Counted from the stretch's first letter, positions 50,727 through 59,063 are shown. The stretch is 64,000 nucleotides of DNA from VEQN01 sp036405975 (GCA_036405975.1 DASWWM010000034.1:21406-85405), one strand, 5' to 3'. Numbers and translations: made by a program. Notes: generated from the letters alone by a model not told the origin.

Positions 50727-50930
50727 ATGGCTAAACAGTGCTATTTCTCACAGAACAATATCAAGCATATCGACTATAAGGATACGGAAGTTATCGCAAA
50801 GTTCCTCAATCCTCAGGGACGAATCATGTCTCGAAAGAAGACAGGCGTAACGGCAAAGAACCAGCGAAATCTCGCTAACGCTATCAAGCGAGCGCGATAC
50901 ATGGCTCTTCTTCCGTACCTCTCAGTCTAA
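50727..50930 (+). CDS. rpsR: 30S ribosomal protein S18
   Basis: 67 residues, typical of S18: IKHIDYKDTEVIAKFLNPQG, then RKKTGVTAKNQRNLANAIKR and ARYMALLPYL. It has a Cys in CYFS at the N-terminus. All five Arg codons are CGA. Last gene of the rpsF operon; a terminator follows. Confidence 0.96.
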   Translation: MAKQCYFSQNNIKHIDYKDTEVIAKFLNPQGRIMSRKKTGVTAKNQRNLANAIKRARYMALLPYLSV

Positions 50931-50950
50931 GCGTTCTCACGAATCTAAGA

Positions 50951-50983
50951 CAAAAACCCCGACATCAATCGGGGTTTTTGTTT
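50951..50983 (+). terminator. Terminator of the rpsF operon
   Basis: CAAAAACCCCGA/TCGGGGTTTTTG followed by TTTG. Confidence 0.88.
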
Positions 50984-50989
50984 GCGTGG

Positions 50990-51018
50990 TTGCACGCTGG
51001 GCCACTCGGGTTTATAGT
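50990..51018 (+). promoter_or_regulatory. Promoter of the pheL-pheA unit
   Basis: TTGCAC (50990-50995), 17-nt spacer, TATAGT (51013-51018). The leader-peptide ATG at 51025 is 6 nt past the -10 box, placing the transcription start on or next to it. Confidence 0.75.
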
Positions 51019-51024
51019 ATCTTC

Positions 51025-51084
51025 ATGGCACGCATGAACAGGAATTTCTGGTTCTCATTCTTTGGAAAAAAATCCGGAGAGTGA
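51025..51084 (+). CDS. pheL: Phe-rich leader peptide of the pheA attenuator
   Basis: A 19-codon frame reads MARMNRNFWFSFFGKKSGE and stops with TGA at 51082. Four of six consecutive codons from residue 8 are Phe (TTC, TTC, TTC, TTT), with a Trp among them. It sits between a good promoter and a terminator, ahead of a prephenate-dehydratase-like gene. This is the layout of enterobacterial pheL. The mRNA seems to start at the ATG, so translation would be leaderless. The family link to known pheL is functional, not by sequence. Confidence 0.75.
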   Translation: MARMNRNFWFSFFGKKSGE

Positions 51085-51141
51085 TTTCGCGCTGCAAGCT
51101 AATGCGAAACCGCCGCTCTCCGGAGTGGCGGTTTTCGTTTT
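51060..51141 (+). promoter_or_regulatory. Transcription attenuator of pheA
   Basis: Three mutually exclusive pairings can be drawn by hand. Pause hairpin: CTTTGGA (51060-51066) with TCCGGAG (51073-51079) around A6. Antiterminator: TCCGGAGAG (51073-51081) with CTCTCCGGA (51116-51124), perfect 9 bp. Terminator: CCGCCGCTC (51110-51118) with GAGTGGCGG (51123-51131), loop TCCG, then TTTTCGTTTT. A ribosome stalled at the Phe codons would leave 51073-51081 free and favour read-through; one reaching the TGA would cover it and favour termination. No folding program was run. Confidence 0.75.
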
Positions 51142-51175
51142 ACGCATTTGATCTTTTACAACTGAATATAAAACC

Positions 51176-52096
51176 ATGAAAACTACCAAAATGATTAATG
51201 TCGGGTCGGCAGCGCAAGTCACATTCCTTGGCCCGTTCGGAGCTACGTTCTCGCATATGGCATATGACTGCCTTTCGCGGGCATACGGATCTCCGTCGGT
51301 TGCCGCTGATCACTCAAACTTCGTGGCCGCTTCTTCAAACGAAGAGGTTACTGAAAAGGCTGTGTCACATGGAGCGTATGCTGCATTGGCAATGGAAACA
51401 ATGGCTGAGGGAAGAGTGGCGGAGCCTCTTGAATCATTCATCAGGCTTATAGAAAGGTATCAGGACCAGGAAGGGGTTGCATGTCCGATTCATGTGATCG
51501 GCTCTGTCAGAATGAGGATCTCTTTTTGCCTTATGGTGAATCCGAGATCCGGCATGAAGGCGCCCGAGCGCATCGTCGGTCATGCCAAAGCATTCGGTGC
51601 CTGCAGGGAAAAGGTAAGGGCGGGCGGCTTCCAACAGCTGTCTGTCCCAAGCAATGGGGAAGCCGCCCGCCTCGTGGCCCAAGACCCAGCGTTTATTGAT
51701 GCTGCCGCCTTGGCGCCGCGGTTGGCTGCTTCAAAATACGGCCTGAAAATCACGGAAGAATCGTTCGAAGACAGGGAAGCGTTCACCACGTTCTTCCTTC
51801 TTGGGCCGAGAGTCCATCCTGTTGTGACAGGTGCTTCTAACAGGGCGCTGGTCATATTCAGGCTCAGTCACAGGCCCGGATCGCTTGTCCGTGCGCTTGC
51901 TTCGTTGGCTGCATTCGAGTTCAATCTCGTTCAGATTCATTCCGCATACAGCGGCAATGGCGCTTATGATTTCGCGATCGAACTTGATGTGCCGGGCGAG
52001 AGAGTGGCATCATTCGGAAAAGCCATTCGGTCATTCTCCGGATGTGTCGAGAGGCATATCTGTTTCGGACCATTCGAAGTTAGAAGTGACTTATAA
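51176..52096 (+). CDS. pheA: Prephenate dehydratase-like protein with C-terminal ACT domain
   Basis: 306 residues. Catalytic region: VTFLGPFGATFSHMAYDCLS (GPxGTFS with one extra residue), LAMETMAEGRVAEPLESF (for PIENSxEG), and AASKYGLKITEE. It has AFTTFFLLG where the family has TRF. The ACT domain follows: ALVIFRLSHRPGSLVRALA, AFEFNLVQIHSAYSGNGAYD, with the usual ESRP changed. The enzyme turns prephenate into phenylpyruvate. Several motifs are altered, so activity is uncertain. The Phe attenuator upstream supports a role in phenylalanine supply. No other aromatic biosynthesis gene is in the window. Confidence 0.75.
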   Translation: MKTTKMINVGSAAQVTFLGPFGATFSHMAYDCLSRAYGSPSVAADHSNFVAASSNEEVTEKAVSHGAYAALAMETMAEGRVAEPLESFIRLIERYQDQEGVACPIHVIGSVRMRISFCLMVNPRSGMKAPERIVGHAKAFGACREKVRAGGFQQLSVPSNGEAARLVAQDPAFIDAAALAPRLAASKYGLKITEESFEDREAFTTFFLLGPRVHPVVTGASNRALVIFRLSHRPGSLVRALASLAAFEFNLVQIHSAYSGNGAYDFAIELDVPGERVASFGKAIRSFSGCVERHICFGPFEVRSDL

Positions 52097-52097
52097 A

Positions 52098-52138
52098 TAA
52101 AGCCCGGGCAGCGTTTCGCTGCCCGGGCTTACTATTTT
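52098..52138. terminator. Bidirectional terminator between pheA and efp
   Basis: AAGCCCGGGCAGCG tttc GCTGCCCGGGCTT, a perfect 13-bp stem between convergent genes. Confidence 0.88.
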
Positions 52139-52154
52139 CTGTTTCTACTTGAGC

Positions 52155-52730
52155 TTAGAAGCTGTTTCCTCCGACTCGTTCTACGTACTCACCAGTGTCG
52201 GTGTTGATTCGAACAATCTCTCCTTCAGTGATGAAGAGAGGGGCGTTGATCGTCGCTCCTGTCTCAAGCGTTACGACTTTGTTTCCGCCCTTTGCAGAAT
52301 CTCCCTTGATAGATGGCGGAGCTTCGGTTACCTTGAGTTCTACCTTGACCGGAAGCTTCACTCCGAATGGCTTCTCGTCGAATGATGTGATGTCGACAAG
52401 GGTGTTTGCCTTCATGAATCGTCCTGCACTTCCGACGAGGTCTGCATCAAGCTTGAATCGCTTGCTCGGATCCTTTTCCTCGCAGAACCACCATTCGCCC
52501 TTGTTCTCGTAAAGGAACTTCACCTTTCGCGTCTCGATCTCGGCCTCCTCAGCCTTGTCAGTTGCTCCGAATGAATGCTCCACTACTCGTCCTGAGATGA
52601 GATTCTTGAGCTTCGTCGCGTTCACCGGCTTTCGCATCTGCTTTCGGAATACGTGGGAGCTGAGCACTTCGTACGGCTCGCCTTCGAAGACTATGCACTT
52701 TCGGACCGTGATTTCATTGTATTCAAGCAT
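52155..52730 (-). CDS. efp: Elongation factor P
   Basis: 191 residues with the three-domain EF-P layout: KOW-like N-domain (CIVFEGEPYEVLSSHVFRKQ), OB domain II (KVKFLYENKGEWWFCEEKD) and OB domain III (LPVKVELKVTEAPPSIKGDS, TGATINAPLFITEGEIVRIN). It relieves ribosome stalling at proline runs. The tip loop, PGKG in many bacteria with the modified Lys, reads QMRKPVNATK here, so the known Lys34 modification systems may not apply. Confidence 0.93.
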   Translation of the reverse strand: MLEYNEITVRKCIVFEGEPYEVLSSHVFRKQMRKPVNATKLKNLISGRVVEHSFGATDKAEEAEIETRKVKFLYENKGEWWFCEEKDPSKRFKLDADLVGSAGRFMKANTLVDITSFDEKPFGVKLPVKVELKVTEAPPSIKGDSAKGGNKVVTLETGATINAPLFITEGEIVRINTDTGEYVERVGGNSF

Positions 52731-52972
52731 GTTTGTGTATATGACGTCGTTTCTGAGGGGAAGAGGCAGTCTCTGCTCTGCTAGCCATTCAGACCCTGGG
52801 TCTGTTGTTTAACGATAATAGGGTCATTCTAGGCGAAAGCCGGCCATAAGTCTAGGCTTCCGGCTGGCTCAGCCGGATTGTCACTTGCTGCCCGGGCGTC
52901 TTTACTCAACTTCGGGCTAGGTATACCATGAGTTCAGAAACAGCCAATCTCAAACGCTAAATACGCATCATC

Positions 52973-53473
52973 ATGAAATTTGCAACAATATGCTTTCCCG
53001 TCACGGGCGACATGACAAAGAACAGGGTCGATGCCGTATTTCTGGCATTGAAAAAACAGAAGATCGGGGCCGGATTCCTGAATGGGTGGGGTGGAAAGAT
53101 GGATGAGGGTGACGAATCTCTCAAGTCGGCCGCACTCAGGGAATTCAAAGAGGAAACTGGCGGAGCTGTCGGAAATCCCGACAAGACTACATGGGTAGGC
53201 ATGATCGATTTCTATAGGGAGAAAGAGCATGTCTTCACCTGCGCAGTGTTCTTTGTCTGGGAATGGAACGGTCCGTTGCTCAGTACTGATGAGATGGGGC
53301 CCGGTCAAAGATTCGATGTATCGCATCTGCCACTCGATCGAATGATCGAAGGCGACAGGCTTTGGTTCGTGCGCTTGATAGCGGGCGAGAAACTCAAATG
53401 CACGCTCAAGCACAGCGCTGATTTCAAGGAGGTTCTTGAATTCAGTTGCGAGCCTTTGGGCACGAATGTATGA
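52973..53473 (+). CDS. NUDIX hydrolase (MTH1-like)
   Basis: 166 residues. Nudix box GKMDEGDESLKSAALREF followed by KEETGG fits GX5EX7REUXEEXGU. FLNGWGGKMDEGD parallels WNGFGGKVQEGE of human MTH1 (NUDT1), suggesting oxidised purine dNTP hydrolysis; this is an inference from one motif. Upstream from 52731 to 52972 there is only an 8-bp TCCGGCTG/CAGCCGGA hairpin and no gene. Confidence 0.85.
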   Translation: MKFATICFPVTGDMTKNRVDAVFLALKKQKIGAGFLNGWGGKMDEGDESLKSAALREFKEETGGAVGNPDKTTWVGMIDFYREKEHVFTCAVFFVWEWNGPLLSTDEMGPGQRFDVSHLPLDRMIEGDRLWFVRLIAGEKLKCTLKHSADFKEVLEFSCEPLGTNV

Positions 53474-53767
53474 TGATGGAAGTCCGCTTGTCGCGCCGCC
53501 GGTCCCAGCCTACAAGAGACTCTTTGCACATTCTTCAGATATAATCAGCTCAATTGTCACATCACGCAGTTTTGTCACATGCTTATCGTCATCAACTGAT
53601 GCCGGCCAGTTAATCGGCAAATTCATCAATATCAATAAGTGGTGGCGGGAAATCGCTCAAGGCAAGGAAGGGGACTCGTATCCGAATCAAAATCGGATAT
53701 GCCGAATTGCCTAGGCCAAAGTACCGCCTAAACTTCAAACCATCCGACTGCTGTCGGATTTTTTTAT
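53474..53767 (+). other. Non-coding stretch ending in a plus-strand terminator
   Basis: No convincing gene is visible between the NUDIX stop and a good terminator (ATCCGAC tgct GTCGGAT then TTTTTTT, 53742-53767). A 92-codon open frame crosses from inside the NUDIX gene but has no family pattern. The space could hold a long 3' UTR or a small RNA. Confidence 0.4.
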
Positions 53768-53773
53768 TGTGAA

Positions 53774-53810
53774 AGAAAACCGCCCGTTTGCAGTAGGCGG
53801 ATTTTCCTTG
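53774..53810 (-). terminator. Terminator of recA
   Basis: On the minus strand AATCCGCC/GGGCGGTTTTC followed by TTTC, 25 nt past the recA stop. Confidence 0.75.
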
Positions 53811-53834
53811 GTTTGGTCTGGAAGAAGAGGTGGG

Positions 53835-54962
53835 TTACTCTGTTTCCTTAAGCTTCTCCCGAATCTGGGCAAGGATCTTATTCGAAGTTTTCGTATTTTC
53901 CCGAAGGTACTGTCGCGTTGCGTCGTATCCTCGGCCGAGCTTCTCGTCACCGTATGAGTAGCTCGTTCCGCTCTTATTGATGACGCCGAACTTCTCTCCG
54001 AGAGCGATCATTTCGCCTTCTCGAGAGATTCCTTCGTTGTACATGAGGTCGAACTCAGTCTGCTTGAATGGGGCAGCAACCTTGTTCTTGACGACCTTCA
54101 CTCGCGTTCGGCCTCCCATGATCTCTTCGCCTTTCTTGATCTGGGCGATTCGTCGGATATCAAGTCGTACTGATGTGTAGAACTTCAGTGCCTTTCCTCC
54201 CGGAGTGGTCTCTGGATTTCCGAACATCACGCCGATCTGCATTCGGATCTGGTTGATGAAGATGACGATAGTCTTTGACTTCGCAACGATGCTCGTAAGC
54301 TTTCGGAGTGCCTGTGACATGAGCCGTGCCTGCTTTCCGACATGATGCGCGCCCATGTCGCCTTCGATCTCGTCTTTAGGGGTGAGGGCAGCGACCGAGT
54401 CGATGACGATGACGTCGAGCTTTCCTGACCGTACGAGGCTCTCGACGATCTCGAGGGCCTGCTCTCCTGTATCTGGCTGAGAAATAAGGAGCTCATCGAT
54501 CTTAACGCCGAGTCGCTTTGCGTACTGAGGGTCCATGGCATGTTCCGCATCGATGTAGGCGCAGATACCGCCGAGCTTCTGCGCTTCGGCTACGACATGG
54601 AGGGAGAGAGTGGTCTTTCCTGATGATTCCGGACCGAAAATCTCGATGATTCGTCCTCGTGGCATTCCGCCCACTCCGAGTGCTGCGTCGAGTCCAATTG
54701 ATCCTGTAGGCACGACATTCACATTGACCTTCGGCTTTTCACCGAGATTCATGATGGCGTCTTCGCCGAACTTTGTTTTGATGGCGGCAAGGGTATCCTT
54801 GATGGCGGCAGCCTGTTCTTTCACGCCGCTCGCTCGCTTCTTTTCGATGCCGTCCTCAATGACACTTTCATCGCTCGAGTCAGCGGAGAGTTCGTTTTCT
54901 GGGGTGACGAGCTGTTCTTCGTCTGCGCCTTTCTTAGCTTTCTGTTCCTTCTTCTTTGCCAT
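53835..54962 (-). CDS. recA: Recombinase RecA
   Basis: 375 residues. An N-terminal extension of about 45 charged residues precedes the core. Walker A FGPESSGKTT, the strand VIVIDSVAALTPKDEIEGDM, loop L1 and L2 (GNPETTPGGKALKFY) and the conserved C-terminal part are all present. RecA drives strand exchange and the SOS signal. The acidic C-terminal tail of E. coli RecA is reduced to a short basic/acidic end. Downstream of the small Ig-like gene on the same strand. Confidence 0.97.
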   Translation of the reverse strand: MAKKKEQKAKKGADEEQLVTPENELSADSSDESVIEDGIEKKRASGVKEQAAAIKDTLAAIKTKFGEDAIMNLGEKPKVNVNVVPTGSIGLDAALGVGGMPRGRIIEIFGPESSGKTTLSLHVVAEAQKLGGICAYIDAEHAMDPQYAKRLGVKIDELLISQPDTGEQALEIVESLVRSGKLDVIVIDSVAALTPKDEIEGDMGAHHVGKQARLMSQALRKLTSIVAKSKTIVIFINQIRMQIGVMFGNPETTPGGKALKFYTSVRLDIRRIAQIKKGEEIMGGRTRVKVVKNKVAAPFKQTEFDLMYNEGISREGEMIALGEKFGVINKSGTSYSYGDEKLGRGYDATRQYLRENTKTSNKILAQIREKLKETE

Positions 54963-54988
54963 ATGGGTAGTAAATAGTGTTATCTGTC

Positions 54989-55354
54989 TTAGTAATTCTG
55001 CGTGTATACGACTTCGATATCCTTCTCAACCAGAGAACCAAACTTATCTTCAACTCTGAGCTTAATTATATTATAGCCAGGGTAGAGCATCAATTTTTCG
55101 CTGAATGCACCAGATTCGTCCGTATATATGGAGCGGTCGTTCAGGGTAATAGCCGATATGTTCTTGGCATTTCCCTTGATGTCTATAAGGCTTGTATCTG
55201 AATTTGACCCTTGGATAGGGGACTCTACGGTGAGCTGAGGCCCTTTTACGATCTTCTGGGCCTGGAAGATACCGTATCCGACAATCGACAGTACGAATAT
55301 GCCTATGAGCAAGGTCTTGAGTATCAGCTTTCCATCTTCGTACGGATTAATCAT
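54989..55354 (-). CDS. Single-TM protein with one Ig-like domain
   Basis: 121 residues: membrane helix (about 11-33) and a single beta-sandwich with the pattern TVESPIQGSNSDTSLIDIKG, IYTDESGAFSEKLMLYPGYN and IIKLRVEDKFGSLVEKDIEV, as in bacterial Ig-like repeats of surface proteins. Lies between ftsK and recA, 26 nt before recA. Function unknown. Confidence 0.65.
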   Translation of the reverse strand: MINPYEDGKLILKTLLIGIFVLSIVGYGIFQAQKIVKGPQLTVESPIQGSNSDTSLIDIKGNAKNISAITLNDRSIYTDESGAFSEKLMLYPGYNIIKLRVEDKFGSLVEKDIEVVYTQNY

Positions 55355-55442
55355 ATGTGGTCTATGTGAAGTCTTCTTAAACTATCTGTGAATTTTGCTG
55401 TCGGTGAGGCGAGAAACAGGGAAGGATATGCGGAGGTCGGGA

Positions 55443-57815
55443 CTAACCGTTTCGCTCTTCATCCGAATCCTCGTCTTCGGCCTGTTCGTCTTCCGAACCT
55501 GAGCCGCTGCCGTCTTTTCCAATAAGCACATCTCGTGGCTTTGCTCCGTCAGCCGGTCCTATGACGCCTTTCTGCTCAAGGATATCCATAAGTCGGGCTG
55601 CCCGGGCATATCCTACTCGAAGCTTTCTCTGGATATATGACGTTGATGCTTTGCCTGCCTCCATGACCGTCTGCTTCGCTTCCTCATAGAGGTCATCGTC
55701 CACATCGTCATCTCCTCCGAAGCCTCCTGATCCGTCAGCTGCAGAGCTGAAGATAGGGTCGGGGTTACCGCTTGTGACGCTTTCTCCCGTAAGGGTGATC
55801 TCGGAAGGAAGTCCGCTCATATTCTCAATGAGGTACTTAACCAGATTCTTGGTTTCGTTCTCGGTTATATAAGCTGACTGGATTCGAACCGGCATGGGCT
55901 TATCTCCAGAGAGGTAAAGCATATCTCCGGCTCCAAGAAGTTCTTCGGCTCCTCGCATGTCGAGGATGGTCCTTGAGTCGATCTGCGAAGCTACCTGGAG
56001 GGCGATTCGGGCAGGAACGTTCGCCTTGATGAGGCCGGTGATGACGTTAACTGAAGGTCGCTGCGTAGAAAGGATCAGGTGGATACCGACTGCCCGTGAC
56101 ATTTGAGCGAGCCGCACGATTCCTGCCTCAAGCTCTCGAGGGTAGGTCTGCATAATATCCGCCAACTCGTCGATGACTATCACTATATATGGCATCGATT
56201 CGATCACTTCCTCTCCCTCGACGAATCCGTCCTTCTTTCGCTTCTCGAGCCATGGGCCGAGCACGTTCTTGTTATATGACTTGATGTCTCGAACCGAATG
56301 CTTTTCGAGAATGTTGTATCGTCTGTCCATTTCCTTCGCTGCCCACTTGAGCGAGAGGATCGCCTTCTTTGCATCGGTTATCACCGGAGTGAGAAGGTGC
56401 GGAATCTTATTGTACTGAGTGAGCTCTACTCGCTTCGGGTCGATCATGATGAATCGAAGATTTTCTGCAGAGTTCCTGAAGAGCAGGGAAGTGATGATCG
56501 CGTGGATCGTCACTGACTTACCTGAACCTGTCGTACCTGCGATGAGAAGGTGGGGCATCTTTGCCAAGTTCTCGAAGTAAGACTTTCCAGAGATTCCTTT
56601 TCCGAGAGCGACAAGGAGAGGGTCTTCCGACTTCGCATATCCGTCCTGTGCAAGGAGCGTTCCGAGGCCTACCATTGTTTTCACGCTATTCGGGATTTCG
56701 ATACCGACAAGCGACTTGCCAGGGATAGGAGCTTCGATTCGAATAGGGTGAGCCGCAAGAGCGAGAGCGAGGTTGTTCTGGAGCCCGAGGATCTTCGAGA
56801 GCTTCACTCCTTCGGCCGGCTTGAGAGCATATCGGGTTACTGACGGGCCGATTGAAACCTCATCCATTTCTACATTGATTCCGAAGTTCTGAAGCGTCCT
56901 CTTGATGACATTTGCATTCGCCTTGATGTCACCGACTCCAGGCTTTCCTTTATCTGTTTCAAGAAGTGAAAGCGGTGGCGGAACGAATGCTTTTCCAAGA
57001 AAAGGAGAAGGAGTTTTTCGAGGGCTGGGGATAACTTCTTCGGCCTGCTCGTCCTCGTCACCTTGTCCTTTAGCATTCTTAGCATTAGAGCCGGATAGTC
57101 GGCCTTTGATACTATCAAGGACAGACGTCTTCTCCTCTTCCTCTTCGTCATCTTCAGTATCAGACATTTTCTGTCCTTTTGCCTTATCCTTTGTAGATAA
57201 GGCCTTTTCAGCATTGTCGAATTTCTCTGACTCCTCGTCCGTGAGTCCTTCCTCATCTTCCTCCTCAGCTGATTCTTTCTTGAAAAGCTTCCAGAAGAGA
57301 ACATGCTCTTTTCGAAGTGCTGCGTCATATATAATGAGCACTGAAATCATGGCTAAAGCTACAAGGCTGATGAAGCTTACAGTGTAATCAAAGAGCGTGA
57401 CGAGAGGGTTTGCTATGAGCGCTCCGACAACTCCGCCGCTCTGTGCGCTTACAAGATGGAATATACCAAGGCCAGAAACTACAAAGAGTACCGAGCCTAT
57501 GGCCTTAGAAGGAGGGAAGTTCCGCTCCTGGTCGCCAAAGAAGGAGAGTGAAAGCATGAGCAAGATCGCGGGTATCAAATAGTATCCGTAGCCTAGGAGC
57601 GAGTGGAGCCATTCATAGAGCTTTTGTCCGACCGTTCCTCCTGATCCGAATGCTGCAAAAAGGAAGAAGATGGACAGAACGAAGAGGGCGATGCCCCAGA
57701 CGCTTTTCCATGTAGTTTCCTTGAGCCGAGGTCCCTGTCCGTGACCTTTTGAATCTGCCGCTTCTCGGTCCGCTGAAGTGCCTCTAGTGTTTTTTTTCTT
57801 GTCTCGTTTTGCCAT
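55443..57815 (-). CDS. ftsK: DNA translocase FtsK
   Basis: 790 residues from MAKRDKKKNTRG; a longer frame upstream to 58085 is rejected. About four membrane helices (to about residue 195), a charged Ser/Glu-rich linker, then the motor: Walker A GTTGSGKSVTIHAI, VVIDELADIMQTYPRE-like Walker B region, and TQRPSVNVITGLIKANVPAR. The C-terminal gamma winged helix (GKASTSYIQRKLRVGYARAA, EQKGVIGPADGAKP) reads KOPS-like sites. It clears the chromosome dimer region at division. An extended -10 box precedes the ATG by 6 nt. Confidence 0.96.
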   Translation of the reverse strand: MAKRDKKKNTRGTSADREAADSKGHGQGPRLKETTWKSVWGIALFVLSIFFLFAAFGSGGTVGQKLYEWLHSLLGYGYYLIPAILLMLSLSFFGDQERNFPPSKAIGSVLFVVSGLGIFHLVSAQSGGVVGALIANPLVTLFDYTVSFISLVALAMISVLIIYDAALRKEHVLFWKLFKKESAEEEDEEGLTDEESEKFDNAEKALSTKDKAKGQKMSDTEDDEEEEEKTSVLDSIKGRLSGSNAKNAKGQGDEDEQAEEVIPSPRKTPSPFLGKAFVPPPLSLLETDKGKPGVGDIKANANVIKRTLQNFGINVEMDEVSIGPSVTRYALKPAEGVKLSKILGLQNNLALALAAHPIRIEAPIPGKSLVGIEIPNSVKTMVGLGTLLAQDGYAKSEDPLLVALGKGISGKSYFENLAKMPHLLIAGTTGSGKSVTIHAIITSLLFRNSAENLRFIMIDPKRVELTQYNKIPHLLTPVITDAKKAILSLKWAAKEMDRRYNILEKHSVRDIKSYNKNVLGPWLEKRKKDGFVEGEEVIESMPYIVIVIDELADIMQTYPRELEAGIVRLAQMSRAVGIHLILSTQRPSVNVITGLIKANVPARIALQVASQIDSRTILDMRGAEELLGAGDMLYLSGDKPMPVRIQSAYITENETKNLVKYLIENMSGLPSEITLTGESVTSGNPDPIFSSAADGSGGFGGDDDVDDDLYEEAKQTVMEAGKASTSYIQRKLRVGYARAARLMDILEQKGVIGPADGAKPRDVLIGKDGSGSGSEDEQAEDEDSDEERNG

Positions 57816-57821
57816 GAAAAT

Positions 57822-57830
57822 ATTGTAGCA
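57822..57830 (-). promoter_or_regulatory. Extended -10 promoter of ftsK
   Basis: TGCTACAAT on the minus strand, ending 6 nt before the ftsK ATG, with no clear -35 box. The same TGC-TAnnnT form precedes the NADAR gene, rplS and the small frame at 61643. Confidence 0.6.
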
Positions 57831-57935
57831 CTCAAACACGGTGCCATGAAGTTGCATGAAAAGTTGTCTTATATATAATTGGCGAAATCTAAAAGACTGA
57901 CGGAAAAAGTGCGAGTTTTTATATAAGTCAAACCT

Positions 57936-59063
57936 ATGAATTTTAACCAAAATCATCCTCAAAATTCGGAGCCAAAAAATGCCTTTCACATTGTTCCAGA
58001 TACAACTGGAAATGCGGATAAAAACGCATCGATCTACAAAAAGACAGAGAAGGTTGCCAAAGCCCTCTTTCTTGTTACCCAGCATCTCTCAGACACTACA
58101 CCTCTGAAGAAGCATGTCCGAGATAGCGCCCTTTCTTTGCTTGATGTCATTTCGCAGATTTCTTTCGCTTCCGAGCTGGTATCTGCAGACTTGTCTTATA
58201 AAAAAGCTCAGGCAAACCGGCTGGTAACGTTCACGCTCTCTCTCACTGAGCTGGCTGCTGCTTCAGGGCTGATGTCTTTTAAGAATAGCTCGATCATTAC
58301 TGATAACATTGTCTCTTATAAAAATGAACTGGTTTCATACATCGAACAGCTCATTTACCAAGTCGACTCGCGAGCGGCAATTGATCAAAATACGCATGAG
58401 GCCCAGATAGATTTGTCTCATAGTTTTTTTGAAATTGAATCTGGGGAGGAGGGTTCATTCGGCCTTTCGAGCGATGCATCTTCTATGTCCGATATCGCTA
58501 CAGCAACTCTTCCGGACAAGATGATGCCTTCAGCTGAGCAGGTACAAAAAGGACAAAGCCTTCCTGTTACCGCAAAGGATTCGCCATCGAAACCTTCTCG
58601 GGCTGTCACGGGAGACGCTCGAGTCATTGCCGAAGATGCTGCCGTTCATCGTGTAGATGCACAAAGTGCCCAGACGGCGGCTCCAACTGCCCCTGCTCAG
58701 ATTCAGGAGCTGATACCGGCAAAGTCGGAAGCGGTATTGGTGCACAAGTTCAGCGGATCGCGAGAAGGGCTCAACCAGTTTCTGAATTCCATGCAGCATG
58801 CTCAGCCTGCATCCGCGACTGCGCATCCTGCGGCTCCTGCTCCGGTCTCATCTCATGAGGTTGGCATCAAGAATGAACGGCAGCAGATCATCGTCGACAC
58901 CATTCGGGCAAAAGGGGAGCTTTCCATTAAGGATCTGACCGACGTGATCACCGACTGTAGCGAGAAGACCATTCAGCGAGAGCTCATTTCGCTCGTATCT
59001 ACAGGATTCCTCCACAAGACCGGCGAAAGGCGGTGGAGCAAGTACTCTCTGGCCTTGGCATAA
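57936..59063 (+). CDS. Protein with C-terminal DeoR-like winged helix, divergent from ftsK
   Basis: 375 residues. The N-terminal 120 residues are helical (KVAKALFLVTQHLSDTTPLK, SALSLLDVISQISFASELVS) like a four-helix bundle. A long Ala/Ser/Pro linker follows, and a winged helix at the end (RQQIIVDTIRAKGELSIKDL, then CSEKTIQRELISLVSTGFLH). It could be a DNA-binding regulator or a chromosome-associated protein. Such two-part proteins occur in other Parcubacteria without known function. No catalytic motif seen. Confidence 0.55.
   Translation: MNFNQNHPQNSEPKNAFHIVPDTTGNADKNASIYKKTEKVAKALFLVTQHLSDTTPLKKHVRDSALSLLDVISQISFASELVSADLSYKKAQANRLVTFTLSLTELAAASGLMSFKNSSIITDNIVSYKNELVSYIEQLIYQVDSRAAIDQNTHEAQIDLSHSFFEIESGEEGSFGLSSDASSMSDIATATLPDKMMPSAEQVQKGQSLPVTAKDSPSKPSRAVTGDARVIAEDAAVHRVDAQSAQTAAPTAPAQIQELIPAKSEAVLVHKFSGSREGLNQFLNSMQHAQPASATAHPAAPAPVSSHEVGIKNERQQIIVDTIRAKGELSIKDLTDVITDCSEKTIQRELISLVSTGFLHKTGERRWSKYSLALA

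Noticed and set aside
53436..53714. 92-codon plus-strand frame starting inside the NUDIX gene
   Set aside because: Starts within another gene in a different frame, no ribosome site, no recognisable protein pattern.
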